From: Paragorgia papillata
Taxonomy: Eukaryota; Cnidaria; Anthozoa; Scleralcyonacea; Coralliidae
NCBI GenBank assembly: GCA_035771165.1
Contig: JAWNZC010000338.1
Location: forward strand, 62,001-126,000
DNA length: 64,000 bases
Direction: 5' to 3'
The position numbers were made by a program, and so were the translations under genes. How positions within the stretch are numbered: the stretch's first letter is position 1; every line of letters starts with the position of its first letter. The notes below the pieces were generated by a model that did no database searches, was not told where the DNA came from, and saw only the letters and a program-made list of their open reading frames with translations. Of this stretch, positions 1 through 12,660 are shown one piece after another.

Positions 1-268
1 ACGTACTCCTCTAACGATCCACGCACCTGGAAAGGCGTGTGTGTTAAATGTAACTGTAGTCGTAATCTCGTTACTGTACCTTCGTGTTGTTATTAGTGTG
101 TTAGTCGTACCGTTTCGTCTGATTGATTGTCCAGTATCTCATATTTTATAACTCGTTTGTTAAGGGGCCGCAGTAATTGGCTTTAGCTGTTGCGGTTACC
201 CAGCCTCATATAGTATAACTTTGTAGTTTCATATCTTAATTGTGTGTCTTGTATTGAGGCAAAGTTAA
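1..268. other. Non-coding left edge, nothing recognised
   Basis: No convincing exon, RNA gene or repeat is visible here. The only open frames are short, AT-biased and continue into the simple repeat that follows. It is probably intergenic or deep intronic. Confidence 0.5.
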
Positions 269-306
269 TAAATAAAAAAAAAATAAAAATAAAAATAAAA
301 ATAAAA
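269..306. repeat. Simple A-rich repeat (TAAAAA)n
   Basis: An A run is followed by several TAAAAA hexamers. The repeat ends exactly where the first 190 bp repeat copy begins, so it may be a tail or boundary of that repeat. It also creates meaningless low-complexity reading frames on both strands. Confidence 0.8.
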
Positions 307-2890
307 TATGCGGTTTTTACTCTCTCTATATATAACACCTTTAACCGAAAATACCACATTTTCGGAAAAGATGGAATGAATGAGTCAAATTGTCTGAAAT
401 TTTCAGATAAGTCTACCTTTACCAAGACAAAACTTTAGTTAAAATATCAAGAGAAACCATGAGGTCAAACAATGTGAACCAACACATCGCTCCATATATG
501 CGGCTTATACTCTCTCTATATATAACACCTTTAGCCGAAAATACCCCATTTTTGGAAAAGATGGAAGAAATCTGTCAAATGGTCTGAAATTTTGAAATTA
601 ATTTACTTTTACTAAGTTAGAACTATGGTTAAAATATAAAGAGAAACCATGAAGTCAAACAATGTGAACCAACACATCACCCCATATATGCGGTTTTTAC
701 TCTCTCTATATATAACACCTTTAGCCGAAAATACCACATTTTTGGAAAAGATGGAAGGAATGAGTCAAATTGTCTGAAATTTTCAGATAAGTCTACCTTT
801 ACCAAGATAAAACTTTAGTTAAAATATCAAGAAAAATTATAAAATCAAACAATGTGAACTGAGAGACATTATTCAAGGGAGACTATTTAGTCTCCCCTGC
901 GTGGAAAGGGAGACTAATTAGTCTCCCTTCAGATTTTAGGCTTGCCGTTTACATGGTACAAATTTGGAACAAATTTACCAAGTGCCAAGTTAAAAGTATG
1001 GTTATATGATTACAAAGTAACCAATCAGCGCTACTACCCGAATCTCGGTAGATTTTACGTCATCAGTATCATAAAAAATTATAAACTGATAAAGTCAGAC
1101 AATGTCAACGAACATATACGCACTCCGTGATATGCAGTTCATACTCTATATATAACACCTTTAGCCGAAAATACCCCATTTTTGGAAAAGATGGAAGAAA
1201 TCTGTCAAATGGTCTGAAATTTTGAAATTAATTTACTTTTACTAAGTTAGAACTATGGTTAAAATATAAAGAGAAACCATGAAGTCAAACAATGTGAACC
1301 AACACATCACCCCATATATGCGGTTTTTACTCTCTCTATATATAACACCTTTAGCCGAAAATACCCCATTTTTGGAAAAGATGGAAGAAATCTGTCAAAT
1401 GGTCTGAAATTTTGAAATTAATTTACTTTTGCTAAGTTAGAACTATGGTTAAAATATAAAGAGAAACCATGAAGTCAAACAATGTGAACCAACACATCAC
1501 CCCATATATGCGGTTTTTACTCTCTCTCTATATAACACCTTTAACCGAAAATACCACATTTTTGGAAAAGATGGAATGAATGAGTCAAATTGTCTGAAAT
1601 TTTCAGATAAGTCTACCTTTACCAAGATAAAACTTTAGTTAAAATATCAAGAGAAACCATGAGGTCAAACAATGTGAACCAACACATCGCTCCATATATG
1701 CGGCTTATACTCTCTCTATATATAACACCTTTAGCCGAAAATACCCCATTTTTGGAAAAGATGGAAGAAATCTGTCAAATGGTCTGAAATTTTGAAATTA
1801 ATTTACTTTTACTAAGTTAGAACTATGGTTAAAATATAAAGAGAAACCATGAAGTCAAACAATGTGAACCAACACATCACCCCATATATGCGGTTTTTAC
1901 TCTCTCTATATATAACACCTTTAGCCGAAAATACCACATTTTTGGAACAGATGGAAGGAATGAGTCAAATTGTCTGAAATTTTCAGATAAGTCTACCTTT
2001 ACCAAGATAAAACTTTAGTTAAAATATCAAGAAAAATTATAAAATCAAACAATGTGAACTGAGAGACATTATTCAAGGGAGACTATATTTAGTCTCCCCT
2101 GCGTGGAAAGGGAGTAGTCTCCCTTCAGATTTTAGACTTCATGTCGTTTACATGGTACAAATTTGAACACAGTTACCAAGTGCCAAGTTAAAAGTATGGT
2201 TAAAGTATCATAAATTGATAAAGTCAGACAATGTCAACCAACTTATGCGCACTCCGTGATATGCAGTTTATACTCTATATATAACACGTTTATTAGCCGA
2301 AAATACCCCATTTTTTGAAATGATGGAAGAAATCTGTCAAATGGTCTGAAATTTTGAAATGAATTTACTTTTACCAAGTTAGAACTATGGTTAACATATC
2401 AAGAGAAACCATGAAGTCGAAGAATGTGAACCAACACATATATAAAACCTTTAGGCCTAAAAAACACTTTTAGGAAATATTGAATAAATTAGTCAAATTT
2501 CCCGAAATTTTGAAAAGAGTCCACTTTTACCAAGTTACTGACTATGGGCAAAATATCGAGAGAAACCAAGAAGTCAAACAATGTGAACCAACACAACACC
2601 GTCGTATGCAGTTTAATTATACTCTCTATTTAACGTCTTTAGGTCGAAAATATTTCATTTTTGAAAAGAAGGAAGAAAAGTGTCAAATTTCTGAAATTTT
2701 GATGTGCAAGTACTTTTACCAAGTTAGAACTTTAGTTAAAATATCAAGCAAAATTATGAAGTCAGACAATGTTGACCATGTACCACAGTTATATGTAGTT
2801 TATACTCGCTATACAAGACATTTAGGTCAATATGTACCTATTCGAAATCGAAGACGTTTTCTTGTTGAAAATGATACAACTGTGTTGGCA
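306..2890. repeat. Tandem array of ~190 bp units with 1,200 bp higher-order period
   Basis: The motif ATATGCGG followed by TTTACTCTCTC starts copies at 306, 496, 686, 1316, 1506, 1696 and 1886, almost all exactly 190 bp apart. Diverged copies start near 1130, 2259, 2437, 2598 and 2797. Each unit ends with a GAAACCATGA-AGTCAAACAATGTGAACC block. Two subtypes alternate (CAGATAAGTCTACC versus GAAATTAATTTAC). The set 306-1505 is repeated at 1506-2630 with an exact 1,200 bp shift at its left part, so a whole block was duplicated after the units diversified. Copies decay to the right. Open frames inside are incidental. It looks like a local satellite or the internal repeats of a mobile element. Confidence 0.88.
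877..929. repeat. Pair of palindromes in the 190 bp repeat spacer
   Basis: At 877-896 the arms GGGAGACTA and TAGTCTCCC flank a TT centre. At 906-929 a perfect 24 bp palindrome has the core GGGAGACTAATTAGTCTCCC plus AA and TT at its ends. The two are 9 bp apart. A second, damaged pair occurs one 1,200 bp period later (about 2077-2132): one palindrome has gained 2 bp and the other has lost the middle of its arm. They could be a tiny foldback element or a cruciform-forming site carried by the higher-order repeat. Confidence 0.8.
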
Positions 2891-2921
2891 TGACCACATG
2901 ATCATTATTATCGTCGCCATT

Positions 2922-2963
2922 ATCATCATCATCATCATCATCATCATCATTATCGTCATCATC
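2922..2963. repeat. (ATC)n microsatellite
   Basis: About ten consecutive ATC/CAT triplets, then an interrupted extension with CGTC variants. The surroundings (2900-3050) are a degenerate cloud of the same triplet. Confidence 0.9.
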
Positions 2964-3050
2964 CCATCCTAAATGTAACCGTCATTGTCATCGTCGTCAC
3001 TATCATCTTACTTATGATAATATCATCCTATTCTTCATTATCATTATCAT

Positions 3051-3057
3051 ATTATTA

Positions 3058-3124
<67 letters not shown>
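3051..3124. repeat. (ATT)n microsatellite
   Basis: An almost uninterrupted run of ATT triplets, about 24 copies, only ~90 bp from the ATC microsatellite. It is likely polymorphic in length. Confidence 0.93.
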
Positions 3125-4099
3125 GATTGTTGTTGATAGATACATACATTTAATATATTTAGATAATGCGCTATAAAAATCTGTATGCACGTATATTGTA
3201 TACACAAGATTATATTAGCAAGATAGACTATATTATATAGACTATATAATATTATATTATATGACTATATAATATTATATTCTTTTAATGAAGGTTACTT
3301 AAAAATATATTTGCCACTGATCGTTCTCAGAAAATTGTATTTAAGTGCTTGGTTATTTAACTTTATACGGTTGTCGCTATATATAAATTATAAATGGTAT
3401 ATATTTTTAGAATTCTCAGTAAAGTATGACACCCAGACAGTCATCCTGAATAAATATTCGGTGCAGGTCTGAGACAGCATGACTGCTTCTTAAAAGACTT
3501 TTAATACGCGTCAAACAACCCGACCGTTTCAGACCTTCAGAGAATGTTGATTATCATTGCGCGCGTATTCCGTAGTGAAGTAAAGCGCTTGATTTATAAG
3601 CTTGCCTAATATATTATATTTTCAGAGTATGAGAGTTCACGCTCAGACTACATGCACTAGCTATCAAGCTATGCTCAGACTTAGATATCTTGACTTATTA
3701 TGCATTTATCCTCTCTTGCTATATTAAACATGCAGTAACTTAAAGAAATCGATTATTGAGTGGCAAGTTGTTTCAATTTGTATCACCCTTACTGAACTCA
3801 TATACTTCAACTCATCAAGTCTTGATCAAGACATCAACTTTTATATAAATTCCAAAAGCAAAGCCAAATATTTTGTGCTCTTTACCGATCTTATATTATA
3901 GCCGATGAGATTGAGAAGTGTCAATATAATCGAAAGGTCGTATTACACTTGCTATGAAGAACATATAAGGCGATATATGCCATATATGGCATGGGCCTTC
4001 TCGTGTATTTGGGTCCTTCTCATGTGTATCTTCTCAGGTACTGGCACTGCCAAGTATAATAGAAGAATCTTGGAGTATTTTGGAATCACGTGACCAGCC
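3125..4099. other. AT-rich unique DNA, no gene seen
   Basis: This contains a patch of ATTATAT/ATATAAT inverted repeats at about 3225-3285 and otherwise unremarkable unique sequence up to the sharp left edge of the giant minisatellite. A 62-codon open frame ending near 4093 lacks convincing splice sites or motifs, so I do not call a gene. Confidence 0.5.
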
Positions 4100-4424
4100 T
4101 TCAACTTTTTACTTTTGCGTTTCAACTTTTTATTTTGTCGTTTCAACTTTTTATTTTTATTTTTGCGTTTCAACTTTTTATTTTTAACTTTCAACTTTTT
4201 ACTTTTGCGTTTCAACTTTTTATTTTTGCGTTTCAACTTTTTATTTTGTCGTTTCTACTTTTAATTTTAATTTTTGCATTTCAACTTTTTATTTTTGCGT
4301 TTCAACTTTCAATTTTTATTTTTGAGTTTAAACTTTTTATTTTTGCGTTTCAACTTTTTATTTTTAACTTTCAACTTTTTACTTTTGCGTTTCAACTTTT
4401 AATTTTGTCTTTCAACTTTTTATT

Positions 4425-7400
4425 TTGTCGTTTCAACTTTTAATTTTTATTTTTGCGTTTCAACTTTTTATTTTTGCGTTTCAACTTTTTATTTTTAACT
4501 TTCAACGTTTTATTTTGTCGTTTCAACTTTTTATTTTGTCGTTTCAACTTTTTATTTTGTCGTTTCAACTTTTTATTTTTATTTTTGCGTTTCAACTTTT
4601 TATTTTTAACTTTCAACTTTTTACTTTTGCGTTTCAACTTTTTATTTTTGCGTTTCAACTTTTATTTTTAACTTTCAACTTTTTACTTTTGCGTTTCAAC
4701 TTTTTATTTTTAACTTTCAACTTTTTACTTTTGCGTTTCAACTTTTTATTTTTGCGTTTCAACTTTTTATTTTTAACTTTCAACTTTTTATTTTTGCGTT
4801 TCAACTTTTTATTTTTAACTTTCAACTTTTTACTTTTGCGTTTCAACTTCTTATTTTTGCGTTTCAACTTTTTATTTTTGCGTTTCAACTTTTTATTTTT
4901 GCGTTTCAACTTTTTATTTTTAACTTTCAACTTTTTATTTTTGCGTTTCAACTTTTTATTTTGTCGTTTCAACTTTTTATTTTGTCGTTTCAACTTTTTA
5001 TTTTTAACTTTCAACTTTTTACTTTTGCGTTTCAACTTTTTATTTTTGCGTTTCAACTTTTTATTTTGTCGTTTCAACTTTTTAATTTTGTCTTTCAACT
5101 TTTTATTTTGACGTTTCAACTTTTTATTTTGTCGTTTCAACTTTTAATTTTGTCTTTCAACTTTTTATTTTGTCGTTTCAACTTTTAATTTTTATTTTTG
5201 CGTTTCAACTTTTTATTTTTGCGTTTCAACTTTTAATTTTGTCTTTCAACTTTTTATTTTGTCGTTTCAACTTTTAATTTTTATTTTTGCGTTTCAACTT
5301 TTTATTTTTGCGTTTCAACTTTTTATTTTTAACTTTCAACGTTTTATTTTGTCGTTTCAACTTTTTATTTTGTCGTTTCTACTTTTAATTTTAATTTTTG
5401 CATTTCAACTTTTTATTTTTGCGTTTCAACTTTTTATTTTGTCGTTTCAACTTTTTATTTTGTCGTTTCAACTTTCAATTTTTATTTTTGCGTTTCAACT
5501 TTTTATTTTTGCGTTTCAACTTTTAATTTTGTCTTTCAACTTTTTATTTTGTCGTTTCAACTTTTAATTTTTATTTTTGCGTTTCAACTTTTTATTTTTG
5601 CGTTTCAACTTTTTATTTTGTCGTTTCAACTTTTTATTTTTATTTTTGCGTTTCAACTTTTTATTTTTAACTTTCAACTTTTTACTTTTGCGTTTCAACT
5701 TTTTATTTTTGCGTATTTTTATTTTTAACTTTCAACTTTTTATTTTGTCGTTTCAACTTTTTATTTTGTCGTTTCAACTTTTTATTTTTATTTTTGCGTT
5801 TCAACTTTTTATTTTTAACTTTCAACTTTTTACTTTTGCGTTTCAACTTTTTATTTTTGCGTTTCAACTTTTTATTTTTAACTTTCAACTTTTTACTTTT
5901 GCGTTTCAACTTTTTATTTTTAACTTTCAACTTTTTACTTTTGCGTTTCAACTTTTTATTTTTGCGTTTCAACTTTTTATTTTTGCGTTTCAACTTTTTA
6001 TTTTTAACTTTCAACGTTTTATTTTGTCGTTTCAACTTTTTATTTTGTCGTTTCAACTTTTTATTTTGTCGTTTCAACTTTTTATTTTTATTTTTGCGTT
6101 TCAAGTTTTTATTTTTGCGTTTCAACTTTTAATTTTGTCTTTCAAGTTTTTATTTTGTCGTTTCAACTTTTAATTTTTATTTTTGCGTTTCAACTATTTA
6201 TTTTTGTGTTTCAACTTTTTATTTTTAACTTTCAAATTTTTACTTTTGCGTTTCAACTTTTTATTTTTAACTTTCAAATTTTTACTTTTGCGTTTCAACT
6301 TTTAATTTTGTCTTTCAAGTTTTTATTTTGTCGTTTCAACTTTTAATTTTTATTTTTGCGTTTCAACTATTTATTTTTGTGTTTCAACTTTTTATTTTTA
6401 ACTTTCAAATTTTTACTTTTGCGTTTCAACTTTTTATTTTGTCGTTTCAACTTGTTATTTTGTCATTTCAACTTTTTATTTTGTCGTTTAACTTTTAATT
6501 TTTATTTTTGCGTTTCAACTTTTTACTTTTGCGTTTCAACTTTTTATTTTGTCGTTTCAACTTTTAATTTTTATTTTTGCGTTTCAACTTTTTACTTTTG
6601 CGTTTCAACTTTTTATTTTGTCGTTTCAACTTTTTATTTTTGCGTTTCAACTTTTTATTTTGTCGTTTCAACTTTCAACTTTTTACTTTTGCGTTCAACT
6701 TTTTACTTTTGCGTTTCAACTTTTTATTTTTACGTTTCAACTTTTTATTTTTGTGTTTCAACTTTTTATTTTAAACTTTCAACTTTTTATTTTAAACTTT
6801 CAACTTTTTACTTTTGCGTTTCAACTTTTAATTTTTATTTTTGCGTTTCAACTTTTTATTTTGTCGTTTCAACTTTTTACTTTTGCGTTTCAACTTTTTA
6901 TTTTTGCGTATTTTTATTTTTAACTTTCAACGTTTTATTTTGTCGTTTCAACTTTTTATTTTGTCGTTTCAACTTTTAATTTTGTCTTTCAACTTTTTAT
7001 TTTGTCGTTTCAACTTTTAATTTTTATTTTTGCGTTTCAACTTTTTATTTTTGCGTTTCAACTTTTAATTTTGTCTTTCAACTTTTTATTTTGTCGTTTC
7101 AACTTTTAATTTTTATTTTTGCGTTTCAACTTTTTATTTTTGCGTTTCAACTTTTTATTTTTAACTTTCAACGTTTTATTTTGTCGTTTCAACTTTTTAT
7201 TTTGTCGTTTCTACTTTTAATTTTAATTTTTGCATTTCAACTTTTTATTTTTGCGTTTCAACTTTTTATTTTGTCGTTTCAACTTTTTATTTTGTCGTTT
7301 CAACTTTCAATTTTTATTTTTGCGTTTCAACTTTTTATTTTTGCGTTTCAACTTTTAATTTTGTCTTTCAACTTTTTATTTTGTCGTTTCAACTTTTAAT

Positions 7401-10400
7401 TTTTATTTTTGCGTTTCAACTTTTTATTTTTGCGTTTCAACTTTTTATTTTGTCGTTTCAACTTTTTATTTTTATTTTTGCGTTTCAACTTTTTATTTTT
7501 AACTTTCAACTTTTTACTTTTGCGTTTCAACTTTTTATTTTTGCGTATTTTTATTTTTAACTTTCAACGTTTTATTTTGTCGTTTCAACTTTTTATTTTG
7601 TCGTTTCAACTTTTTATTTTGTCGTTTCAACTTTTTATTTTTATTTTTGCGTTTCAACTTTTTATTTTTAACTTTCAACTTTTTACTTTTGCGTTTCAAC
7701 TTTTTATTTTTGCGTTTCAACTTTTTATTTTTAACTTTCAACGTTTTATTTTGTCGTTTCAACTTTTTATTTTGTCGTTTCAACTTTTTATTTTGTCGTT
7801 TCAACTTTTTATTTTTATTTTTGCGTTTCAAGTTTTTATTTTTGCGTTTCAACTTTTAATTTTGTCTTTCAAGTTTTTATTTTGTCGTTTCAACTTTTAA
7901 TTTTTATTTTTGCGTTTCAACTATTTATTTTTGTGTTTCAACTTTTTATTTTTAACTTTCAAATTTTTACTTTTGCGTTTCAACTTTTTATTTTTAACTT
8001 TCAAATTTTTACTTTTGCGTTTCAACTTTTAATTTTGTCTTTCAAGTTTTTATTTTGTCGTTTCAACTTTTAATTTTTATTTTTGCGTTTCAACTATTTA
8101 TTTTTGTGTTTCAACTTTTTATTTTTAACTTTCAAATTTTTACTTTTGCGTTTCAACTTTTAATTTTGTCTTTCAAGTTTTTATTTTGTCGTTTCAACTT
8201 TTAATTTTTATTTTTGCGTTTCAACTTTTTATTTTTGCGTTTCAACTTTTTATTTTTAACTTTCAACGTTTTATTTTGTCGTTTCAACTTTTTATTTTGT
8301 CGTTTCAACTTTTTATTTTGTCGTTTCAACTTTTTATTTTTATTTTTGCGTTTCAACTTTTTATTTTTAACTTTCAACTTTTTACTTTTGCGTTTCAACT
8401 TTTTATTTTTGCGTTTCAACTTTTATTTTTAACTTTCAACTTTTTACTTTTGCGTTTCAACTTTTTATTTTTAACTTTCAACTTTTTACTTTTGCGTTTC
8501 AACTTTTTATTTTTGCGTTTCAACTTTTTATTTTTAACTTTCAACTTTTTATTTTTGCGTTTCAACTTTTTATTTTTAACTTTCAACTTTTTACTTTTGC
8601 GTTTCAACTTCTTATTTTTGCGTTTCAACTTTTTATTTTTGCGTTTCAACTTTTTATTTTTGCGTTTCAACTTTTTATTTTTAACTTTCAACTTTTTATT
8701 TTTGCGTTTCAACTTTTTATTTTGTCGTTTCAACTTTTTATTTTGTCGTTTCAACTTTTTATTTTTAACTTTCAACTTTTTACTTTTGCGTTTCAACTTT
8801 TTATTTTTGCGTTTCAACTTTTTATTTTGTCGTTTCAACTTTTTAATTTTGTCTTTCAACTTTTTATTTTGACGTTTCAACTTTTTATTTTGTCGTTTCA
8901 ACTTTTAATTTTGTCTTTCAACTTTTTATTTTGTCGTTTCAACTTTTAATTTTTATTTTTGCGTTTCAACTTTTTATTTTTGCGTTTCAACTTTTAATTT
9001 TGTCTTTCAACTTTTTATTTTGTCGTTTCAACTTTTAATTTTTATTTTTGCGTTTCAACTTTTTATTTTTGCGTTTCAACTTTTTATTTTTAACTTTCAA
9101 CGTTTTATTTTGTCGTTTCAACTTTTTATTTTGTCGTTTCTACTTTTAATTTTAATTTTTGCATTTCAACTTTTTATTTTTGCGTTTCAACTTTTTATTT
9201 TGTCGTTTCAACTTTTTATTTTGTCGTTTCAACTTTCAATTTTTATTTTTGCGTTTCAACTTTTTATTTTTGCGTTTCAACTTTTAATTTTGTCTTTCAA
9301 CTTTTTATTTTGTCGTTTCAACTTTTAATTTTTATTTTTGCGTTTCAACTTTTTATTTTTGCGTTTCAACTTTTTATTTTGTCGTTTCAACTTTTTATTT
9401 TTATTTTTGCGTTTCAACTTTTTATTTTTAACTTTCAACTTTTTACTTTTGCGTTTCAACTTTTTATTTTTGCGTATTTTTATTTTTAACTTTCAACTTT
9501 TTATTTTGTCGTTTCAACTTTTTATTTTGTCGTTTCAACTTTTTATTTTTATTTTTGCGTTTCAACTTTTTATTTTTAACTTTCAACTTTTTACTTTTGC
9601 GTTTCAACTTTTTATTTTTGCGTTTCAACTTTTTATTTTTAACTTTCAACTTTTTACTTTTGCGTTTCAACTTTTTATTTTTAACTTTCAACTTTTTACT
9701 TTTGCGTTTCAACTTTTTATTTTTGCGTTTCAACTTTTTATTTTTGCGTTTCAACTTTTTATTTTTAACTTTCAACGTTTTATTTTGTCGTTTCAACTTT
9801 TTATTTTGTCGTTTCAACTTTTTATTTTGTCGTTTCAACTTTTTATTTTTATTTTTGCGTTTCAAGTTTTTATTTTTGCGTTTCAACTTTTAATTTTGTC
9901 TTTCAAGTTTTTATTTTGTCGTTTCAACTTTTAATTTTTATTTTTGCGTTTCAACTATTTATTTTTGTGTTTCAACTTTTTATTTTTAACTTTCAAATTT
10001 TTACTTTTGCGTTTCAACTTTTTATTTTTAACTTTCAAATTTTTACTTTTGCGTTTCAACTTTTAATTTTGTCTTTCAAGTTTTTATTTTGTCGTTTCAA
10101 CTTTTAATTTTTATTTTTGCGTTTCAACTATTTATTTTTGTGTTTCAACTTTTTATTTTTAACTTTCAAATTTTTACTTTTGCGTTTCAACTTTTTATTT
10201 TGTCGTTTCAACTTGTTATTTTGTCATTTCAACTTTTTATTTTGTCGTTTAACTTTTAATTTTTATTTTTGCGTTTCAACTTTTTACTTTTGCGTTTCAA
10301 CTTTTTATTTTGTCGTTTCAACTTTTAATTTTTATTTTTGCGTTTCAACTTTTTACTTTTGCGTTTCAACTTTTTATTTTGTCGTTTCAACTTTTTATTT

Positions 10401-11946
10401 TTGCGTTTCAACTTTTTATTTTGTCGTTTCAACTTTCAACTTTTTACTTTTGCGTTCAACTTTTTACTTTTGCGTTTCAACTTTTTATTTTTACGTTTCA
10501 ACTTTTTATTTTTGTGTTTCAACTTTTTATTTTAAACTTTCAACTTTTTATTTTAAACTTTCAACTTTTTACTTTTGCGTTTCAACTTTTAATTTTTATT
10601 TTTGCGTTTCAACTTTTTATTTTGTCGTTTCAACTTTTTACTTTTGCGTTTCAACTTTTTATTTTTGCGTATTTTTATTTTTAACTTTCAACGTTTTATT
10701 TTGTCGTTTCAACTTTTTATTTTGTCGTTTCAACTTTTAATTTTGTCTTTCAACTTTTTATTTTGTCGTTTCAACTTTTAATTTTTATTTTTGCGTTTCA
10801 ACTTTTTATTTTTGCGTTTCAACTTTTAATTTTGTCTTTCAACTTTTTATTTTGTCGTTTCAACTTTTAATTTTTATTTTTGCGTTTCAACTTTTTATTT
10901 TTGCGTTTCAACTTTTTATTTTTAACTTTCAACGTTTTATTTTGTCGTTTCAACTTTTTATTTTGTCGTTTCTACTTTTAATTTTAATTTTTGCATTTCA
11001 ACTTTTTATTTTTGCGTTTCAACTTTTTATTTTGTCGTTTCAACTTTTTATTTTGTCGTTTCAACTTTCAATTTTTATTTTTGCGTTTCAACTTTTTATT
11101 TTTGCGTTTCAACTTTTAATTTTGTCTTTCAACTTTTTATTTTGTCGTTTCAACTTTTAATTTTTATTTTTGCGTTTCAACTTTTTATTTTTGCGTTTCA
11201 ACTTTTTATTTTGTCGTTTCAACTTTTTATTTTTATTTTTGCGTTTCAACTTTTTATTTTTAACTTTCAACTTTTTACTTTTGCGTTTCAACTTTTTATT
11301 TTTGCGTATTTTTATTTTTAACTTTCAACGTTTTATTTTGTCGTTTCAACTTTTTATTTTGTCGTTTCAACTTTTTATTTTGTCGTTTCAACTTTTTATT
11401 TTTATTTTTGCGTTTCAACTTTTTATTTTTAACTTTCAACTTTTTACTTTTGCGTTTCAACTTTTTATTTTTGCGTTTCAACTTTTTATTTTTAACTTTC
11501 AACGTTTTATTTTGTCGTTTCAACTTTTTATTTTGTCGTTTCAACTTTTTATTTTGTCGTTTCAACTTTTTATTTTTATTTTTGCGTTTCAAGTTTTTAT
11601 TTTTGCGTTTCAACTTTTAATTTTGTCTTTCAAGTTTTTATTTTGTCGTTTCAACTTTTAATTTTTATTTTTGCGTTTCAACTATTTATTTTTGTGTTTC
11701 AACTTTTTATTTTTAACTTTCAAATTTTTACTTTTGCGTTTCAACTTTTTATTTTTAACTTTCAAATTTTTACTTTTGCGTTTCAACTTTTAATTTTGTC
11801 TTTCAAGTTTTTATTTTGTCGTTTCAACTTTTAATTTTTATTTTTGCGTTTCAACTATTTATTTTTGTGTTTCAACTTTTTATTTTTAACTTTCAAATTT
11901 TTACTTTTGCGTTTCAACTTTTAATTTTGTCTTTCAAGTTTTTATT
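4425..11946. repeat. 3,761 bp higher-order repeat, two tandem copies
   Basis: Landmarks at 4425, 5259, 5577, 6155, 6356, 7091, 7409 and 7882 recur at 8186, 9020, 9338, 9916, 10117, 10852, 11170 and 11643, all shifted by exactly 3,761 bp, with identical translations. The copies are therefore 4425-8185 and 8186-11946. A nested, older 1,832 bp repetition links 5259 to 7091 and 5577 to 7409. The zero-indel match implies a very recent duplication or strong homogenisation. Confidence 0.9.
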
Positions 11947-12660
11947 TTGTCGTTTCAACTTTTAATTTTTATTTTTGCGTTTCAACTTTTTACTTTTGCG
12001 TTTCAACTTTTTATTTTTGCGTTTCAACTTTTTATTTTTAACTTTCAACTTTTTACTTTTGCGTTTCAACTTTTTATTTTTAACTTTCAACTTTTTACTT
12101 TTGCGTTTCAACTTTTTATTTTTGCGTTTCAACTTTTTATTTTTGCGTTTCAACTTTTTATTTTTAACTTTCAACGTTTTATTTTGTCGTTTCAACTTTT
12201 TATTTTGTCGTTTCAACTTTTTATTTTGTCGTTTCAACTTTTTATTTTTATTTTTGCGTTTCAAGTTTTTATTTTTGCGTTTCAACTTTTAATTTTGTCT
12301 TTCAAGTTTTTATTTTGTCGTTTCAACTTTTAATTTTTATTTTTGCGTTTCAACTATTTATTTTTGTGTTTCAACTTTTTATTTTTAACTTTCAAATTTT
12401 TACTTTTGCGTTTCAACTTTTTATTTTTAACTTTCAAATTTTTACTTTTGCGTTTCAACTTTTAATTTTGTCTTTCAAGTTTTTATTTTGTCGTTTCAAC
12501 TTTTAATTTTTATTTTTGCGTTTCAACTATTTATTTTTGTGTTTCAACTTTTTATTTTTAACTTTCAAATTTTTACTTTTGCGTTTCAACTTTTTATTTT
12601 TAACTTTCAAATTTTTACTTTTGCGTTTCAACTTTTAATTTTGTCTTTCAAGTTTTTATT

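Noticed and set aside
942..1130. 62-codon + strand frame
   Set aside because: It lies within the spacer of the 1,200 bp higher-order repeat and is not preserved in the second copy.
2480..2893. 137-codon + strand frame
   Set aside because: It spans diverged copies of the 190 bp repeat and mirrors their sequence; it has no motif.
3905..4236. Short frames over the array's left edge
   Set aside because: The - strand one is mostly array heptads; the + strand one has no splice or start support.
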